A program made the translations under genes and the position numbers. Positions 1 through 11,124 of a DNA stretch of 64,000 nucleotides are shown here, piece after piece. The stretch comes from Hemibagrus wyckioides. Its lineage: Eukaryota; Chordata; Actinopteri; Siluriformes; Bagridae. The DNA lies in contig NC_080714.1 in the NCBI RefSeq assembly GCF_019097595.1, positions 22,160,259 through 22,224,258 of the forward strand, written 5' to 3'. The notes beneath the pieces are model-generated. The model did not search any database. It was given only the letters and a program-made list of their open reading frames with translations, and was not told where the DNA came from. How positions within the stretch are numbered: position 1 is the first letter of the stretch; every line of letters starts with the position of its first letter.

Positions 1-2
1 GG

Positions 3-1759
3 AACCTGACCACACACACCTGTTTGGACGGAGCATACTGGAAAATGGACTGTCACTGCTCAGGAAAAGTAAGCATTTTTTTTTTTTTTTTTTTAGAAAT
101 TGTACATGATCTGGCATTGTACAGTCAGGAAAAACCCGAATCAGTCAGAATTGAGGACTGAACAACAGCAATCTGGGAGATTGGTCTCTAAGCATGGAAA
201 TATGACCCGATGGCTCATGTATAGAGTAGATAGTCCATAATACTAGTCATCTTGTGCTAAGGCACTTGTAGCTGAGGGAAATTTGGTAACAGAATCAAAA
301 GGAAGTAAATTGTACTACACTATGCCTGCAGAAAAAGTAAAGTGTTTTTTGTAGTAAATGTTAATAAAGTTATTAAGTTATTAAAATTACAAAGCATTAC
401 AAATATTTGGAGTCAAACAAACAAATTAAGCAAAAAATGACCAAGGGTGCCAAACCTTTTGCATAGAACTGGATATCTTTGAGACAAATGATCTGTATTG
501 GTCAATAACAGTAAAAGTGAGGTTAACTTGAATAAATGGAGTAACTCAGACACTAACTGTTCAGTAAGCCTATTAACTACACTGATGTGCTCCTTTTTCA
601 GAACAATTTGGTGGTTTCCTACGAAGGTAAGTGTTTTGTTAGTAATGAACCTGGAGACAGTCTGATCTGCACAGCTTATTAAAATGATCCAAATATAATA
701 TACATACAATGTAAACATAAATTGTATATTTATGTGGTTGTATATGTCGTTTTTTTCTAGCTGTTGAAAGTCCAAGACCTGTGACTAAGGATGTGGAGGC
801 AGGCTCATACAATGGAAAATATAAGTGGTTCCTTTACATGGGTCTTAATTGTTATAGTTAAATGTCAAATCAGTTAGACTTTATTAATGAATGAATAAAT
901 GAATGAATGAATGAATGTATGAATGAATGAAGGGGAACAAATATGTAATAAACTCACAAAAAGTGACAGTTGAGTACTGTTTGCTATAAATACTTTGCAC
1001 TACTCACTCAAAGTATAAAACCAAGAAACCAAGTGTGTGGGTGAACTCTTTCACTGATTATAGCCACACACTATGGCCCATGACGCTCAGCTGTATATTT
1101 ATGCAGCCTCTGCTGAATGAATCCTAACAAAGTGTAGGGGGGTAATAGTGAGACACTTCAAGGTCAAAAAACAATGGCAAATGGCCAGTGACTTCACCAT
1201 GCCATTGGATCCTAATGACAATTTCACAAAATGTCTCACCATCTTCAGAAAGTATTTGAACTGCTTGCAGCTATTTGTTTAATTATTGATTATTAATCAA
1301 TTATTATCTGGCATGGTGCCTGGGAAGTCAGTACTGGCCTAATAGGTGAGAATATCACAATGGCCTGTCATTACCATGGGGAGTGTTTCATCCTCATGGA
1401 CATTTAATTAATTCTGTGAGTTTGGCTATCATCTTGGGACATCTCAGTCTCACTCATTATCTTGTATCAGGGGTTTATCTAGGTGTTAAATGCTGTCCCT
1501 GGTGGTTAGAAGGGGTAAAACAGAACAAGTATTGATGTGACTTGACAAAAGTATTTGCAGGTGCCCACAACAAAATGTCCAGATTTTAAAGGAAGATTCT
1601 TTTTAGACCTTGCATTTAACTTAAGTTATCTGAAGAGCATATTAACTGGGCACTTATAACAATTTTCTTTTTTTTTTAGTGCTGCTGTGTCATCTGCTGT
1701 GGCCCCTGCTGTGCATCCTTGTGTTTATTGCTGTGCTAATATGGTATTGCAGGAAATAG
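3..1759 (+). CDS. 3' exons of an unrecognised type I membrane protein (partial)
   Basis: Four phase-compatible pieces can be joined. Positions 3-68 end at a GTAAGC donor and are cysteine-rich (three Cys in 22 codons). Positions 602-626 are a 25-nt exon between TTTTTCAG and GTAAGT. An exon starts at 761 after TTTTTTCTAG, with an uncertain donor (842 fits the phase best). A last exon runs 1680-1759 after an oligo-T acceptor. The last exon encodes a hydrophobic helix of about 20 residues (LLWPLLCILVFIAVLIWY) followed by Cys-Arg-Lys and a stop, so the protein would have almost no cytoplasmic tail. The arrangement resembles an ectodomain, stalk and membrane anchor of a surface receptor, but I do not recognise the family. 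The 5' part lies outside the window. It could be a pseudogene; only splice signals and phase support it. Confidence 0.4.
69..601. other. Intron-like sequence
   Basis: This is the intron between the first two proposed exons of the gene at the window start. It contains an oligo-T run at about 76-94 and otherwise AT-rich sequence with no recognised element. Confidence 0.3.
886..931. repeat. Imperfect (GAAT)n microsatellite
   Basis: About eleven GAAT/AAAT-type tetramer units lie in tandem within the last intron of the gene at the window start. Confidence 0.85.
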
Positions 1760-1871
1760 GAGCAGTAAGTTAGCAAATCTTGTGAATAACTGATTGATGG
1801 CTTAAACATGTTTGGAATCTGCATTGCTTAATAATGGGATACAAGAATATAGGGGTTGTTGGGGTTGTGTG

Positions 1872-2296
1872 AGGAAGACTCGTATTTGGCTTGTTCAGTA
1901 CTCAAATGTTACACATCTATGTAATACAGTGGAATGCTACAATAAGTTTACCATCCTACCCTGTTAGTCAAACCTTTATTTTAATTTTTTTATTTATTTA
2001 TTTTTACTATTATACCCTCACTGGGGACTTCGGCTCTTCCCTGTCTTTCAGCGCGTTCTTCAATCCACAGACCGTGTGTGTGTGTGTGTGTGTGTGTCTG
2101 TTCAGGAAGACTTGTATTTTGCTTGTTCAGTACTCAAATGTTATAAACATCTGTGCAATACAGTAGAATGCTGCAATAAGTTTACCATCCTACCCTGTTA
2201 GTCAAACCTTTATTTTATTTCATTTATTTATTTTTTACAATTATACCCTCATTGGGGCTGAGCCCCCCTTAAATGAAAATTCTAGAATCGCCCCTG
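1872..2296 (-). mobile_element. hAT-type element (family 1), rearranged copy
   Basis: The sequence is the reverse complement of the element at 11695-12109. It ends at 2296 in CCCCTG, the complement of the CAGGGGCGATT terminus, and is followed by GAAGCCAC, which matches the target duplication seen at the other copy. A segment of about 110 bp (1872-1985) is repeated at 2104-2215, so the copy has undergone an internal tandem duplication, with a (GT)n run at about 2080-2098 between the two. The opposite terminus is missing. No coding capacity is seen; the short ORF over this region is not a gene. Confidence 0.6.
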
Positions 2297-2621
2297 GAAG
2301 CCACAGCAATAGATACTAATCAACCGTAAATAACAAAGTAAAAAAGAAATTATTCTACAGTATTTCACACCTCACAAGGAATAGTCCATTTTATTACGGT
2401 TACTTTTCTCAAAAAAGACATTCTTGATGACGTATGCAGCAAACTGCAATCTCCGGAGACCCAGCGAATATAGAAACAATGTATATGGGCGGGTTGCTGC
2501 CTCTGACTACTCCAATTATCCAATCAAAGGATGGGAAATTGCTGACGTAATCGTATGTCTGCTAGATGGCCCCATTGACGCCAACTTGATCAGACAATCT
2601 AAATTACTTTTAGATGGTATT

Positions 2622-2926
2622 TGTCACAAGGCAGTCTGGGCCTGAACACCAGAGGGAGCCATCGCCCGAATATTAACCATCTCTGCCCACTTCCAGTACA
2701 GAGGCGTATTTAAGCAGCGCGCCATCTCTGCCTTGTTGCGAAGCATTGTTTCCCATTGCGGTTCTTGCCAAGCCTTTATTCAGTTAGTTCTAGTTGCCTC
2801 GTGTATGACCTTGCCCATTTACCTTTTTGACTACGAGTTTCGGATTTTGTGTTTTTGGCTTTGATTCATAGTGTTTGTTTTTCTGTTTTTTGACACTTCG
2901 CCTATGTTACCTTGACTACGATTTTT
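2622..2926 (+). repeat. 5' LTR of gypsy copy 1, 3'-truncated
   Basis: It matches 6668-6970 of the 3' LTR almost base for base. It begins TGTCACAAGG and stops in the middle of the LTR at the deletion junction near 2926. Confidence 0.88.
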
Positions 2927-2930
2927 TAGA

Positions 2931-4902
2931 TTTTACGATTACGCCATTAAATTCCGCACGTTGGAATGCGACAGCTCTCATGGCGGTGTTCCGAGAGGGA
3001 CTCAACCCAGAATTACAAGCGGAAATGGCATGCCGTGACACCAACGTGACGCTGTCACAATACATCTCCACAGCCATTTGTCTAGACAACCTGCGCCGCC
3101 AACACCGACCTACAGCCGCCATTTCACGTGCCATGCCACGTCGTATGATGGAGGTTCAACAACACACAGAGGATTTATCAGAACCCATGCAACTGGGGAG
3201 GGCTCGGGTTACCGAGGAAGAGCGTGAGCGGCGCACTAAGCTCAATCTCTGCTTTTACTGCGGGAAACCAGGCCACCAAGTGCTCCGATGTACTGATAAG
3301 CCAGCCACATCACAGGTAGAGACAATTGAACAATTATCCAAAGTTTCTCTTCCTGCGTTCTTGCTCCTTGCTAATTCCCAATTCTGTGTCACAGCGCTGA
3401 TTGACTCAGGCTCGGCGGTCAACCTCATAGACTCGAATCTGGTGCACGACCTCCACATCCCCACGGTCCCATGCGTGCCTCTACTCCGAGTGACCGCCAC
3501 TGACGATCAACCCATCGGAGGGGGCCTCATTTCTCACCAAACACAACCCATTGATTTCCAACTCGGATTATTCCATCGTGAGCGATTATCGTTCTTTGTC
3601 ATCTCTTCCCCGTCTAACCCCATAGTATTGGGCCTCCCCTGGCTGCAGCTTCATGACCCCGATATCTCCTGGAAGAACGGTGACATCCGTAGGTGGGCCC
3701 CTTTCTGTATAAAAAACTGCTTTCAGAAGCACACTCATCGACCATGCCTCGCTACATCCATAGAAAGCCCAGGTTCAGCCAATCTAATATCGCTCCCTCA
3801 AGAATACTACGACCTGCAGGAGGTTTTCAGTAAGGAGAAGGCGACCAGGGTCCCACCACACAGACCATGGGATTGCACCATAGAACTCCTTCCCAACACC
3901 ATACCACTCAAGAGTCGAGTTTACCCTCTCTCCATCCCGGAAAAAAAGGCCATGGAGGACTACATCGAAGAGGCCGTCGCTGCGGGATATAGCCGACCCT
4001 CTATATCACCGACAGCTGCGGGTTTCTTCTTTGTAGAAAAAAAGGATGGAGGGCTCCGGCCATGCATTGACTATCGCGGTTTGAATGCGATCACAGTGCC
4101 ATACCCCTATCCACTCCCTTTAGTCCCAGCCGCCCTCGAACAGCTACAAGGAGCAAAAATATTCACTAAGCTCGATCTGCGCAGTGCCTATAACTTGATT
4201 CGGATAAGGGAGGGAGATGAATGGAAGACTGCTTTTCATACCACGAATGGACACTACGAGTACTTAGTCATGCTGTATGGACTAACCAATGCCCCAGCAG
4301 TTTTTCAATCCATGATAAATGAAGTGTTCAGAGACATGCTCCACCGTCATGTTATAGCTTACATCGACGACATACTGATTTATTCATCCAACTATGAGCA
4401 ACATATTTCCCACGTTCGAGACGTCCTTCACCGTCTTGCAGCCCACAACCTCTTCGTAAAATTGGAAAAGTGTGAGTTCCACCGTCCCTCCATAACGTTT
4501 CTGGGTTATGTGATTTCTCAAAAGGGAGTAGAAATGGACCAGTCCAAAGTATCAGCGATCACATCCTGGCCGGAGCCCACCAACATTAAAGGCCTACAGC
4601 GATTTCTGGGGTTTGCAAACTTTTATCGCCGATTCATTCGGAATTATAGCACCATAGACAGTCCCTTGACCTCGTTACTAAAAGGAAAGCCACAGAAGCT
4701 AAGATGGACTGACCAAGCCAGCACTGCCTTCAATAAGCTCAAGCAAAGCTTCTCATCTGCCCCCATACTCCGGCACCCCCGACCGGATTTACCGTTCACA
4801 GTAGAGGTGGATGCATCGAACAGCGGCATGGGGCGGTGCTCTCTCAACGCCAGCCAGAGTCTGGCAAACTACACCCATGCGCCTTCTTCTCCCGTAAACT
4901 AA
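2931..4902 (+). pseudogene. gypsy gag C-terminus, protease and reverse transcriptase
   Basis: The open frame enters from the truncated LTR and encodes the C-terminal part of Gag with a CCHC zinc knuckle (about 3250-3292, C-x2-C-x4-H-x4-C). An aspartic protease active-site motif IDSGSAVN follows at about 3400-3423. The reverse transcriptase has LDLRSAY and the catalytic YIDD box at 4360-4371. The frame is lost near 4836 in the connection to RNase H, where a base is missing relative to the related copy at 18.4 kb, and it ends at 4902. The codons upstream of 2931 are LTR-derived and not real coding sequence. Confidence 0.88.
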
Positions 4903-6155
4903 CACCGGCGGAGATGAATTATGACGTGGGCAACAAGGAACTGCTAGCCATGAAGGCTGCTCTGGAGGAGTGGAGACATTGGTTGGAGGGGGCAGTTCAC
5001 CCGTTCCTCATTCTCACAGATCACCGTAACCTAGCTTATCTACGTGAAGCTAAATGCCTGAACTCACGCCAAGCCAGGTGGGCATTGTTTTTCTCACGAT
5101 TCAAGTTCACTGTCACCTATCGTCCTGGGTCCAAAAACGGGAAAGCTGATGCACTCTCTAGAATTCATGAGGTCAGCGAGTCCTCCTCACACCCGGACAC
5201 CATCCTTCCACCTTCTGTTCTGGTAGGTCCCATATGTTGGGATTTCATGAGAGAAATCGAACAGGCCTACACCTCCGAGGCACCACCCCCAAACTGTCCA
5301 CCCTCCAAGCGGTTTGTGCCCACGGCGCTCCATCACAGACTGATTAGGTGGACCCATGAAAGCCCCAGCACAGGCCACCCGGGCATACACCGCACAACCC
5401 AGCTACTGCGCCGAACCTTTTGGTGGCCTTCTCTAAATCAGGATGTTGAGAGGTTTGTACACTCATGCTCCGTGTGCGCCCAGTCTCGGACTGACCGCCA
5501 TTTGCCTGAAGGCCTGTTAGAACTGCTACCTGTCCCATGCCGTCCCTGGTCTCACATCTCCATAGACTTTCTCACAGACCTCCCCGAGTCGCAGGGCTTC
5601 ATGACGATCATGGTCGACATAGACCGGTTCTCCAAGGCTTGTAAACTCCTCCCTATGAAAGGCCTACCCACGTCTATGGAAACTGCCTTGGCCATCTTTC
5701 ATAACGTGTTCCGAAATTTTGGCATCCCTGAGGACATAGTATCGGACCGAGGCACACAGTTTACCTCCAGAGTCTGGCAGGAGTTTTGTAAACAGTTGGG
5801 GATCAAAGTCAGTCTGAGCTCAGGGTATCATCCCCAATCCAACGGACAAGCCGAACGTCTGAATCAAGAGCTGGGGAGGTTCCTGAGAGTATACTGCAGC
5901 AAGGAACAACACAGACGGAGTGAGTTCCTCCCGTGGGCCAAATATGCCCAGAACTCCTTAACTCATTCCTCAACGGGGCTGACGCCATTCCAATGTGTAT
6001 TAGGCTATCAGCCACCGTTGTTCCCGTGGTCCGAAGAGCCCTCTGATGTCCCCGCGGTAGACGACTGGTCCAAGCGTAGCCAAGAGACCTGGGAACGAGC
6101 CCATGTCCGCCTTCAAAGGGCGATACAAAGACAGGTAATTCAGGCCAATCGCTGA
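4836..6155 (+). pseudogene. gypsy RNase H and integrase
   Basis: The frame continues the polyprotein after the frameshift. RNase H motifs ([22 protein letters not shown]) lie at about 4935-5045. A zinc-binding HHCC domain is at about 5330-5480, and an integrase core carries D, D and E residues at about 5566 (IDFLTD), 5746 (SDRGTQF) and 5853 (GQAERLN). A TGA at 6153-6155 interrupts the link to the chromodomain; the related copy has CGA at this position. The element therefore cannot make a full polyprotein. Confidence 0.88.
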
Positions 6156-6179
6156 AGTCAGCCTCACCCAGCCTACCAG

Positions 6180-6722
6180 GTGGGTCAAAGGGTTTGGCTA
6201 TCCACACGCAACCTGAAACTCAAACTACCCTGCCGCAAACTCAGCCCCAAATTCATCGGCCCCTTCAAGATTGTTCGCCAGGTTAATCCTGTCTCGTATC
6301 GCCTGGAGCTGCCTGCCTCTTATCGCATCTCGCCCACGTTTCATGTGTCTCTGCTCAAGCCCTATCACAAACCCCAGACTGCGAGTCCCAATGCCCATGA
6401 GCCACCCCCTCCCCTGGACATCAACGGCTCCCTCGCCTATCGTTTTCGCGCCATTCTCAACTCGCATCGCCAGGGCAGCCGCCTCCAATACTTGGTGGAC
6501 TGGGAGGGGTACGGCCCGGAGGAGCGCTGCTGGGTCAATGTGCAGGACATCCTGGACCCCGCACTCATAGAAGAGTTTTACCTGAACTTTCCCCACAGAC
6601 CGGCTCCTCGCCCGAGGGGGCGCCCTCGACAACGAACACCTGGAGGTGTTCCTAGACGGGGGGGTTCTGTCACAAGGCAATCTGGGCCTGAACACCAGAG
6701 GGAGCCATCGCCCGAATATTAA
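6180..6722 (+). pseudogene. gypsy integrase C-terminus with chromodomain
   Basis: The frame encodes the integrase tail (a [23 protein letters not shown] GPY/F module) and a chromodomain at about 6445-6600 ([17 protein letters not shown]). In chromoviruses this domain directs integration to heterochromatin. It is separated from the integrase core by the stop at 6153-6155. The last codons run into the 3' LTR. Confidence 0.85.
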
Positions 6723-7037
6723 CCATCTCTGCCCACTTCCGGTACAGAGGCATATTTAAGCAGCGCGCCATCTCTGCCTTGTTGCGAAGCATTGTTTCTC
6801 ATTGCGGTTCTTGCCAAGCCTTTATTCAGTTAGTTCTAGTTGCCTCGTGTATGACCTTGCCCATTTACCTTTTTGACTACGAGTTTCGGATTTTGTGTTT
6901 TTGGCTTTGATTCATAGTGTTTGTTTTTCTGTTTTTTGACACCTCGCCTATGTTACCTTGACTACGATTTTTGCCTGCTGTCCTCGAATAAATCTGCATA
7001 TGGATTCTAACACTCCAATGCCTGATGAGTTGTTACA
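6668..7037 (+). repeat. 3' LTR of gypsy copy 1
   Basis: This 370-bp LTR begins TGTCAC, ends GTTACA and is followed by the GTATT target duplication. It is complete, unlike the 5' LTR, and is related to 19570-19925. Confidence 0.9.
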
Positions 7038-7042
7038 GTATT

Positions 7043-7654
7043 GATATAACAGATAGGAAATGCAATAATAAACACATTCGCCGGATTTTTCAAACTCAAA
7101 GAAGAATTACTCAGAGAGGGAAATTTTATTGGAGATCTTATATTCAAGATATTAATTGGCATAAAGCCTGGCTTATGCCTAATAAATACTGCATTTCTAA
7201 CAAAATAAAAGATGTTCACTTTAAGATTCTCCACAAGATTTACCCTGTAAACTCTGTTTTATCTAGATATTTGGAGGTAGATGATAAATGTTCTTTCTGT
7301 GATACATTAGATGAAACTTTGATACATTTGTTCGTTGAGTGTGAGAAAACAAAAAGATTCTTAACTCTCCTAAAATGCCACCTCTTGGACCACCTCAATG
7401 TATCTCACTCCTCTGGCATTAAAGACGTAATTTTCTATTATGAGAATTCGGAAAATAAACCTCTTGAATTTGTAGTTAATTATTTTGACTTAAATGCAAA
7501 ATTCTTTATACATAAACAAAGAATTCTAAAGGAACAATTGAATTTCCCCCTTTTCATAAGGGAAATGACTTCACTTTTTAAGTCTCTTAAACTAATTCGA
7601 TTTAATAAGAAGAATAATAGACTTCTACATTTCTATGACACTGTTTTTAATTGA
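7043..7654 (+). pseudogene. L1-like ORF2 C-terminal fragment
   Basis: The frame encodes the region after the reverse transcriptase in L1-like ORF2. It includes a Cys-rich zf-RVT-type motif (CSFC...HLFVEC) at about 7290-7345 and ends at the stop at 7652-7654. A short AT-rich 3' UTR and the poly-A follow. The reverse transcriptase and endonuclease are absent through 5' truncation. A related fragment lies on the minus strand at 40.7-42.0 kb. Confidence 0.7.
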
Positions 7655-8224
7655 AGTACATATATCTCTTGCTACACCTTTCCCACTGTTTATATATCAT
7701 AACTTTCCTCTCGTGTCTTTTAACGTTACTTGGACTGCCATATTATTTATAATTCTTTGTCCTTTGTGTTTGACTTGTTGTAATTAACAAAAAAAACATT
7801 ATTGTTAAACTGTATTTAATGTGCTTTGTATTCTATGTTCTATTGTTTCAAGTTATTTCAATAAAAAAAAAAAAAAAAAAAAATGACGCCAACTCGAAAT
7901 CTGATTGATTAATGTAACAATTTCATTGCCATCTTATTTTAAGCTATGGGCACCTGCACTATTGATTCTGAAGGCCTTAAGGCAGATTTTCATTTTGTGA
8001 ACACTTGATGAATTGAAATATGATTGCATAAATACTCTTATCATAAATATACACTACTGGAAGCAGCGCAACCGGGAGAAAAGCTATGAAATGTAGATAA
8101 TAGATTATTGGGAATTATTTAATACACATTCATGGAAAAATATATTAAATATATTAAAATGCAAGTCAGTTATTCAGATCACTGCTGTTTAGGCCAGCAG
8201 AGAAGGCCTGACGGTCCGCCACTG

Positions 8225-9300
8225 CATTAATATTATTGACTATAATATTATTGACAGGAAGTGGTCACGTGATGAATGAACAAAAGACTCGGACTCGAAG
8301 ACTCAGGAGATAAACTAATTAATTTCTTTTTATGGCACAGACTGCATAGCCTAAGCCTATGAGGCTGTCATGTGATGAAGTAGATTTGGAAGATTAACTA
8401 ATCAAGTTTCTCACACAGAACCGATAGGATGTTGCGCATGCGCGGTTAATACAACATGAACAAATTGCTCTCTGAGATGACTCGTTGTTCTCAAGTCATA
8501 TTAAGGATTCGTTCATGAAAGACACATCAGTAGTTCTCCCCCTTATGCTGTTTTGTAAAAAAGAGTCAGAAACTATTTCAGTTGTAATCATACCAAACTA
8601 TTTTGGTCCCAAGTTTCTGTTTCTTTTTGAGTTGTTTCACAAGTTTGTCACTATAACTGATATAATGGACTTGTTTATGGATTGTGATACTGGTATATTG
8701 GGAATAGACAATGTAATTAAAAATCAGGAGTATCGTTACATGTTTGCATCATTATTCCTAGACATGCATCAGTGCCTTATACTATTATCCAGTTTATATT
8801 TGGTGAATCATCAAGCAAAATAAGATTTGGATGACTAATTTATAATTTTCTCAACTGCACAAAGAAATGTCACACAGCAGAGCAACACAAACATTTCCTT
8901 TGCTATCTATTAGGTAAGGCTCAAGAGCATAATAATAATAAATTATGCAGATATCTATAGCAGGACATCATAGTTTCATAGTTGATGTTGCCCATCTTTG
9001 TATTTGCATGAGTGTGTGTGTGTGATCTTGTTTCTTTTTCTGTAAAAAAACAAAAAACAAAAAAAAAACTCAAATGCATGCTCTTGAGCCCTACCTAATA
9101 TTATTATTAATAATAATAAACAATTCTCCATGTTACTATTGCCTACTCAGATTAAATGCAGATATCTACAAGAGGACATCATAGTTTCTTATTATTTTGC
9201 ACATGGTCCCTGGTCAAATAATCTAGCCACAAAAATGAGAGTGCTTCATGATCCGTTCGCATGCGCTACAAACATACATCTGTCCACAAGGGGGCGCTAA
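8225..9300. other. Unassigned intergenic sequence, probably repeat-derived
   Basis: Positions 8265-8510 have the feel of a dispersed teleost repeat (ACTCGGACTCGAAGACTC, GCGCATGCGCGG) but I cannot class it. A segment near 8912-8932 is repeated inverted at about 9079-9100. A 33-bp stretch near 8945-8979 recurs directly, with changes, at 9156-9190. The 112-codon ORF at 8485-8823 shows no family signature and is not called. Confidence 0.35.
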
Positions 9301-10096
9301 ATAACACTTTTATACACTTTTATAGGTGTTATTAAGATTTTCAGACACAACAATCTGAATCTTCAAGTTTTCCTTTGAAGTCTTTTTTTTATCACGAAAA
9401 CAATTCCAATAATAAAATATGACAGTACAAGATTCAGGTGTAAAAAGTGAATTAGTCTTCCTTTTAATCTGGTAAGACAAAGTTATTGTACTTGTCAAAG
9501 GACAGCAAAATGTAGCATGAAAAAGAAAAAAGGTTTTCTCTCTTTTTTTTATGCTTTTCAATGCTCAGTGCTTTGACATACCAGGATTTTACAACGATAA
9601 CATGTTAAACTACTGTTTAGGTTTTTTGGCTCTACTCTAAAAAAAGACTTCCTGTTGTGCTTCCTGTGTGCAGCTCACACCATAGAATGTTCAGAGTTCT
9701 GGGCGTGTGCATATTAGATCTACGTTCCTCATGACCAGCTTGATATTGTTGGACTCCTGCTATTTGCTGAATGCATGGATTAGCAGTAAACATCAGTAAC
9801 ATCATGACAGGAAGTTTTCTGTTTGACAAAAAAGTGAGTGAGTAAATTGAGCTGTTACATTTGCACTTTGTGTTGGGGGTAAACTATAAAAAGTGTGTGT
9901 ATGATCTTGTGCAGATGTGTTTTCCACCGGTGTGTGTTTTTGTTTTGGCCTGAATTTTCATTTAAACTGAAAGATTCTCACATTTTACCAATGACCTATT
10001 AAAATATTTTATACCTCTGTACCATCTGGTGTTTTTAAAGAGCCCACAGTGTACACTATTGTGCTATTATTTACTTATTACTTATTTACTATATAA
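9301..10096. other. Intergenic, nothing recognised
   Basis: This is AT-rich sequence with short simple runs. No exon, RNA gene or bounded mobile element is visible. Confidence 0.4.
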
Positions 10097-10990
10097 TTTC
10101 AAAAATTATATATAGTCTGGACATCAGGATTGTACCATCCTCCTGGCAAAATAAAGCTTTCCTCTCAAATGTATTTGAAAAGTTTAATTACTCGAAGTGC
10201 ATGCTAGAAGCAGCTGGTGCTGAAACCCATGACATACAACTAGTCCTATAGGATGCTGCAGTGGAGATAAAAACAGTTTAATTTTTAAGCCATAGGTTTA
10301 GTACTAGGACAAACCCGTATTTTATTTTATTTATAGATTTATTTATACCTTTTAAGTAGTACATTAAGACTGACGCATGAATATTCTTTCTTTATGGTTT
10401 TTAAAATACAAAATGGTTGATTTATTATATGAAACAATTAAAAATTGGGTCCACCGAGACGCAAAGACAGCCATTTTGCCTTCTGACCACAAGATGTCAG
10501 TATTGTACACCTTGTTGAAAACGCTCCAGGTAACTAACCATCTCACATTGCAGTGGAAAGCTTCATATCTAAATCTAAATCACCATCACTAAATCTATTT
10601 ACAAGAAACTACATAAAACACTAGACTGATCCGTCATAAAATGGGGCGACGGCGGATGCAACTGCAGAATATTTTAGTGTGGAATGACCAAAAGAGTGAC
10701 TAATAGACAAAATCAATACAAGTAAACAGAACAGGAGGTGGAAATGGAGCAGACACAGAAAGAAGAGATTAAGAAAATGAGTGAAAGTGCCCTCTGGTGT
10801 GGTAGGAAATGTACATGGTGGTCATGACTTACTTACTAACTACCTAACTAATTAACTAACTAACTAACGTCCCAACTGCATACTATATATGACATGCAAA
10901 AGTTTTTAAATGATCATTTCAGTGAACGAAGGAAGTGTCATCCACTGGTCCCGTTTTAAAGAGTAACTGCTATCTTTGTTACTCAATCAA
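10097..10990 (+). repeat. Segmental duplication block, copy 1 (upstream of pseudogene B)
   Basis: The block is nearly identical to 24189-25870 once a 734-bp hAT insertion and a few small indels are removed from the second copy. It lies the same way round and upstream of a subtype-1 TNF receptor gene in both places. It contains an uninterrupted CTTACTTA at 10828-10835, the empty version of the hAT target site at 24959-24966, followed by a short (CTAA)n run at about 10836-10868. A 71-codon ORF shared by both copies is not supported as a gene. Confidence 0.85.
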
Positions 10991-11124
10991 CAAATTAATT
11001 CACTGTCCTTCAGCATTTGTAGAAAATCATTTACATGTATATAGTGACTACATTCAGTGGGATAATGTGCATGAGACAAGCTTGAAAATAAAATGTTATT
11101 GTCCAGGTCAACATGTGTTAAAAC

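Larger units (their letters stand above)
2622..7037 (+). mobile_element. Ty3/gypsy chromodomain retrotransposon, copy 1
   Basis: The element is bounded by TGTCAC...GTTACA LTR ends and a 5-bp target duplication (GTATT at 2617-2621 and 7038-7042). Reading order is gag fragment, zinc knuckle, protease, reverse transcriptase, RNase H, integrase and chromodomain, the order of Ty3/gypsy chromoviruses (V clade-like). A deletion joins the 5' LTR at about 2926 directly to the interior of gag, removing the end of the LTR, the primer-binding site and the gag N-terminus. The coding region is broken by a frameshift near 4836 and a stop at 6153-6155, so this copy is dead. A more decayed relative lies at 16.6-19.9 kb. 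Confidence 0.92.
2587..7883 (+). mobile_element. 5'-truncated L1-like LINE, itself split by a gypsy element
   Basis: The LINE consists of 2587-2621 and 7043-7883. It ends in a run of about 20 A just before 7884 and is bounded by an 11-bp target duplication (TGACGCCAACT at 2576-2586 and 7884-7894), the signature of target-primed reverse transcription. A Ty3/gypsy element then inserted into it, making the 5-bp duplication GTATT at 2617-2621 and 7038-7042. Only the 3' part of ORF2 and the 3' UTR are present. Confidence 0.8.
2297..8224 (-). mobile_element. hAT-type element (family 2), split by an L1/gypsy insertion
   Basis: Positions 2297-2584 and 7884-8224 together match the reverse complement of 11125-11694. 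The right terminus is CCACTG at 8219-8224, the complement of CAGTGG, next to a subterminal AGGCCTTCTCTGC motif. At 2576-2586 and 7884-7894 the element carries the duplicated target TGACGCCAACT, which marks where an L1 inserted into it. The other end of the element was lost around 1.87-2.3 kb. No transposase is visible, so it is non-autonomous. Confidence 0.65.

Noticed and set aside
1891..2166. 91-codon ORF across the (GT)n tract
   Set aside because: It reads through a hAT fragment and a microsatellite that encodes Cys-Val repeats.
8485..8823. 112-codon ORF
   Set aside because: AT-rich, no family signature, no splice or promoter context, and next to repeat-like DNA.
10377..10592. 71-codon ORF shared with 24508-24723
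   Set aside because: Both copies lie in a recent duplication with near-identical DNA, so a shared frame is no evidence of selection. There is no recognisable domain, and nearby text resembles 3' UTR-type repeat sequence.
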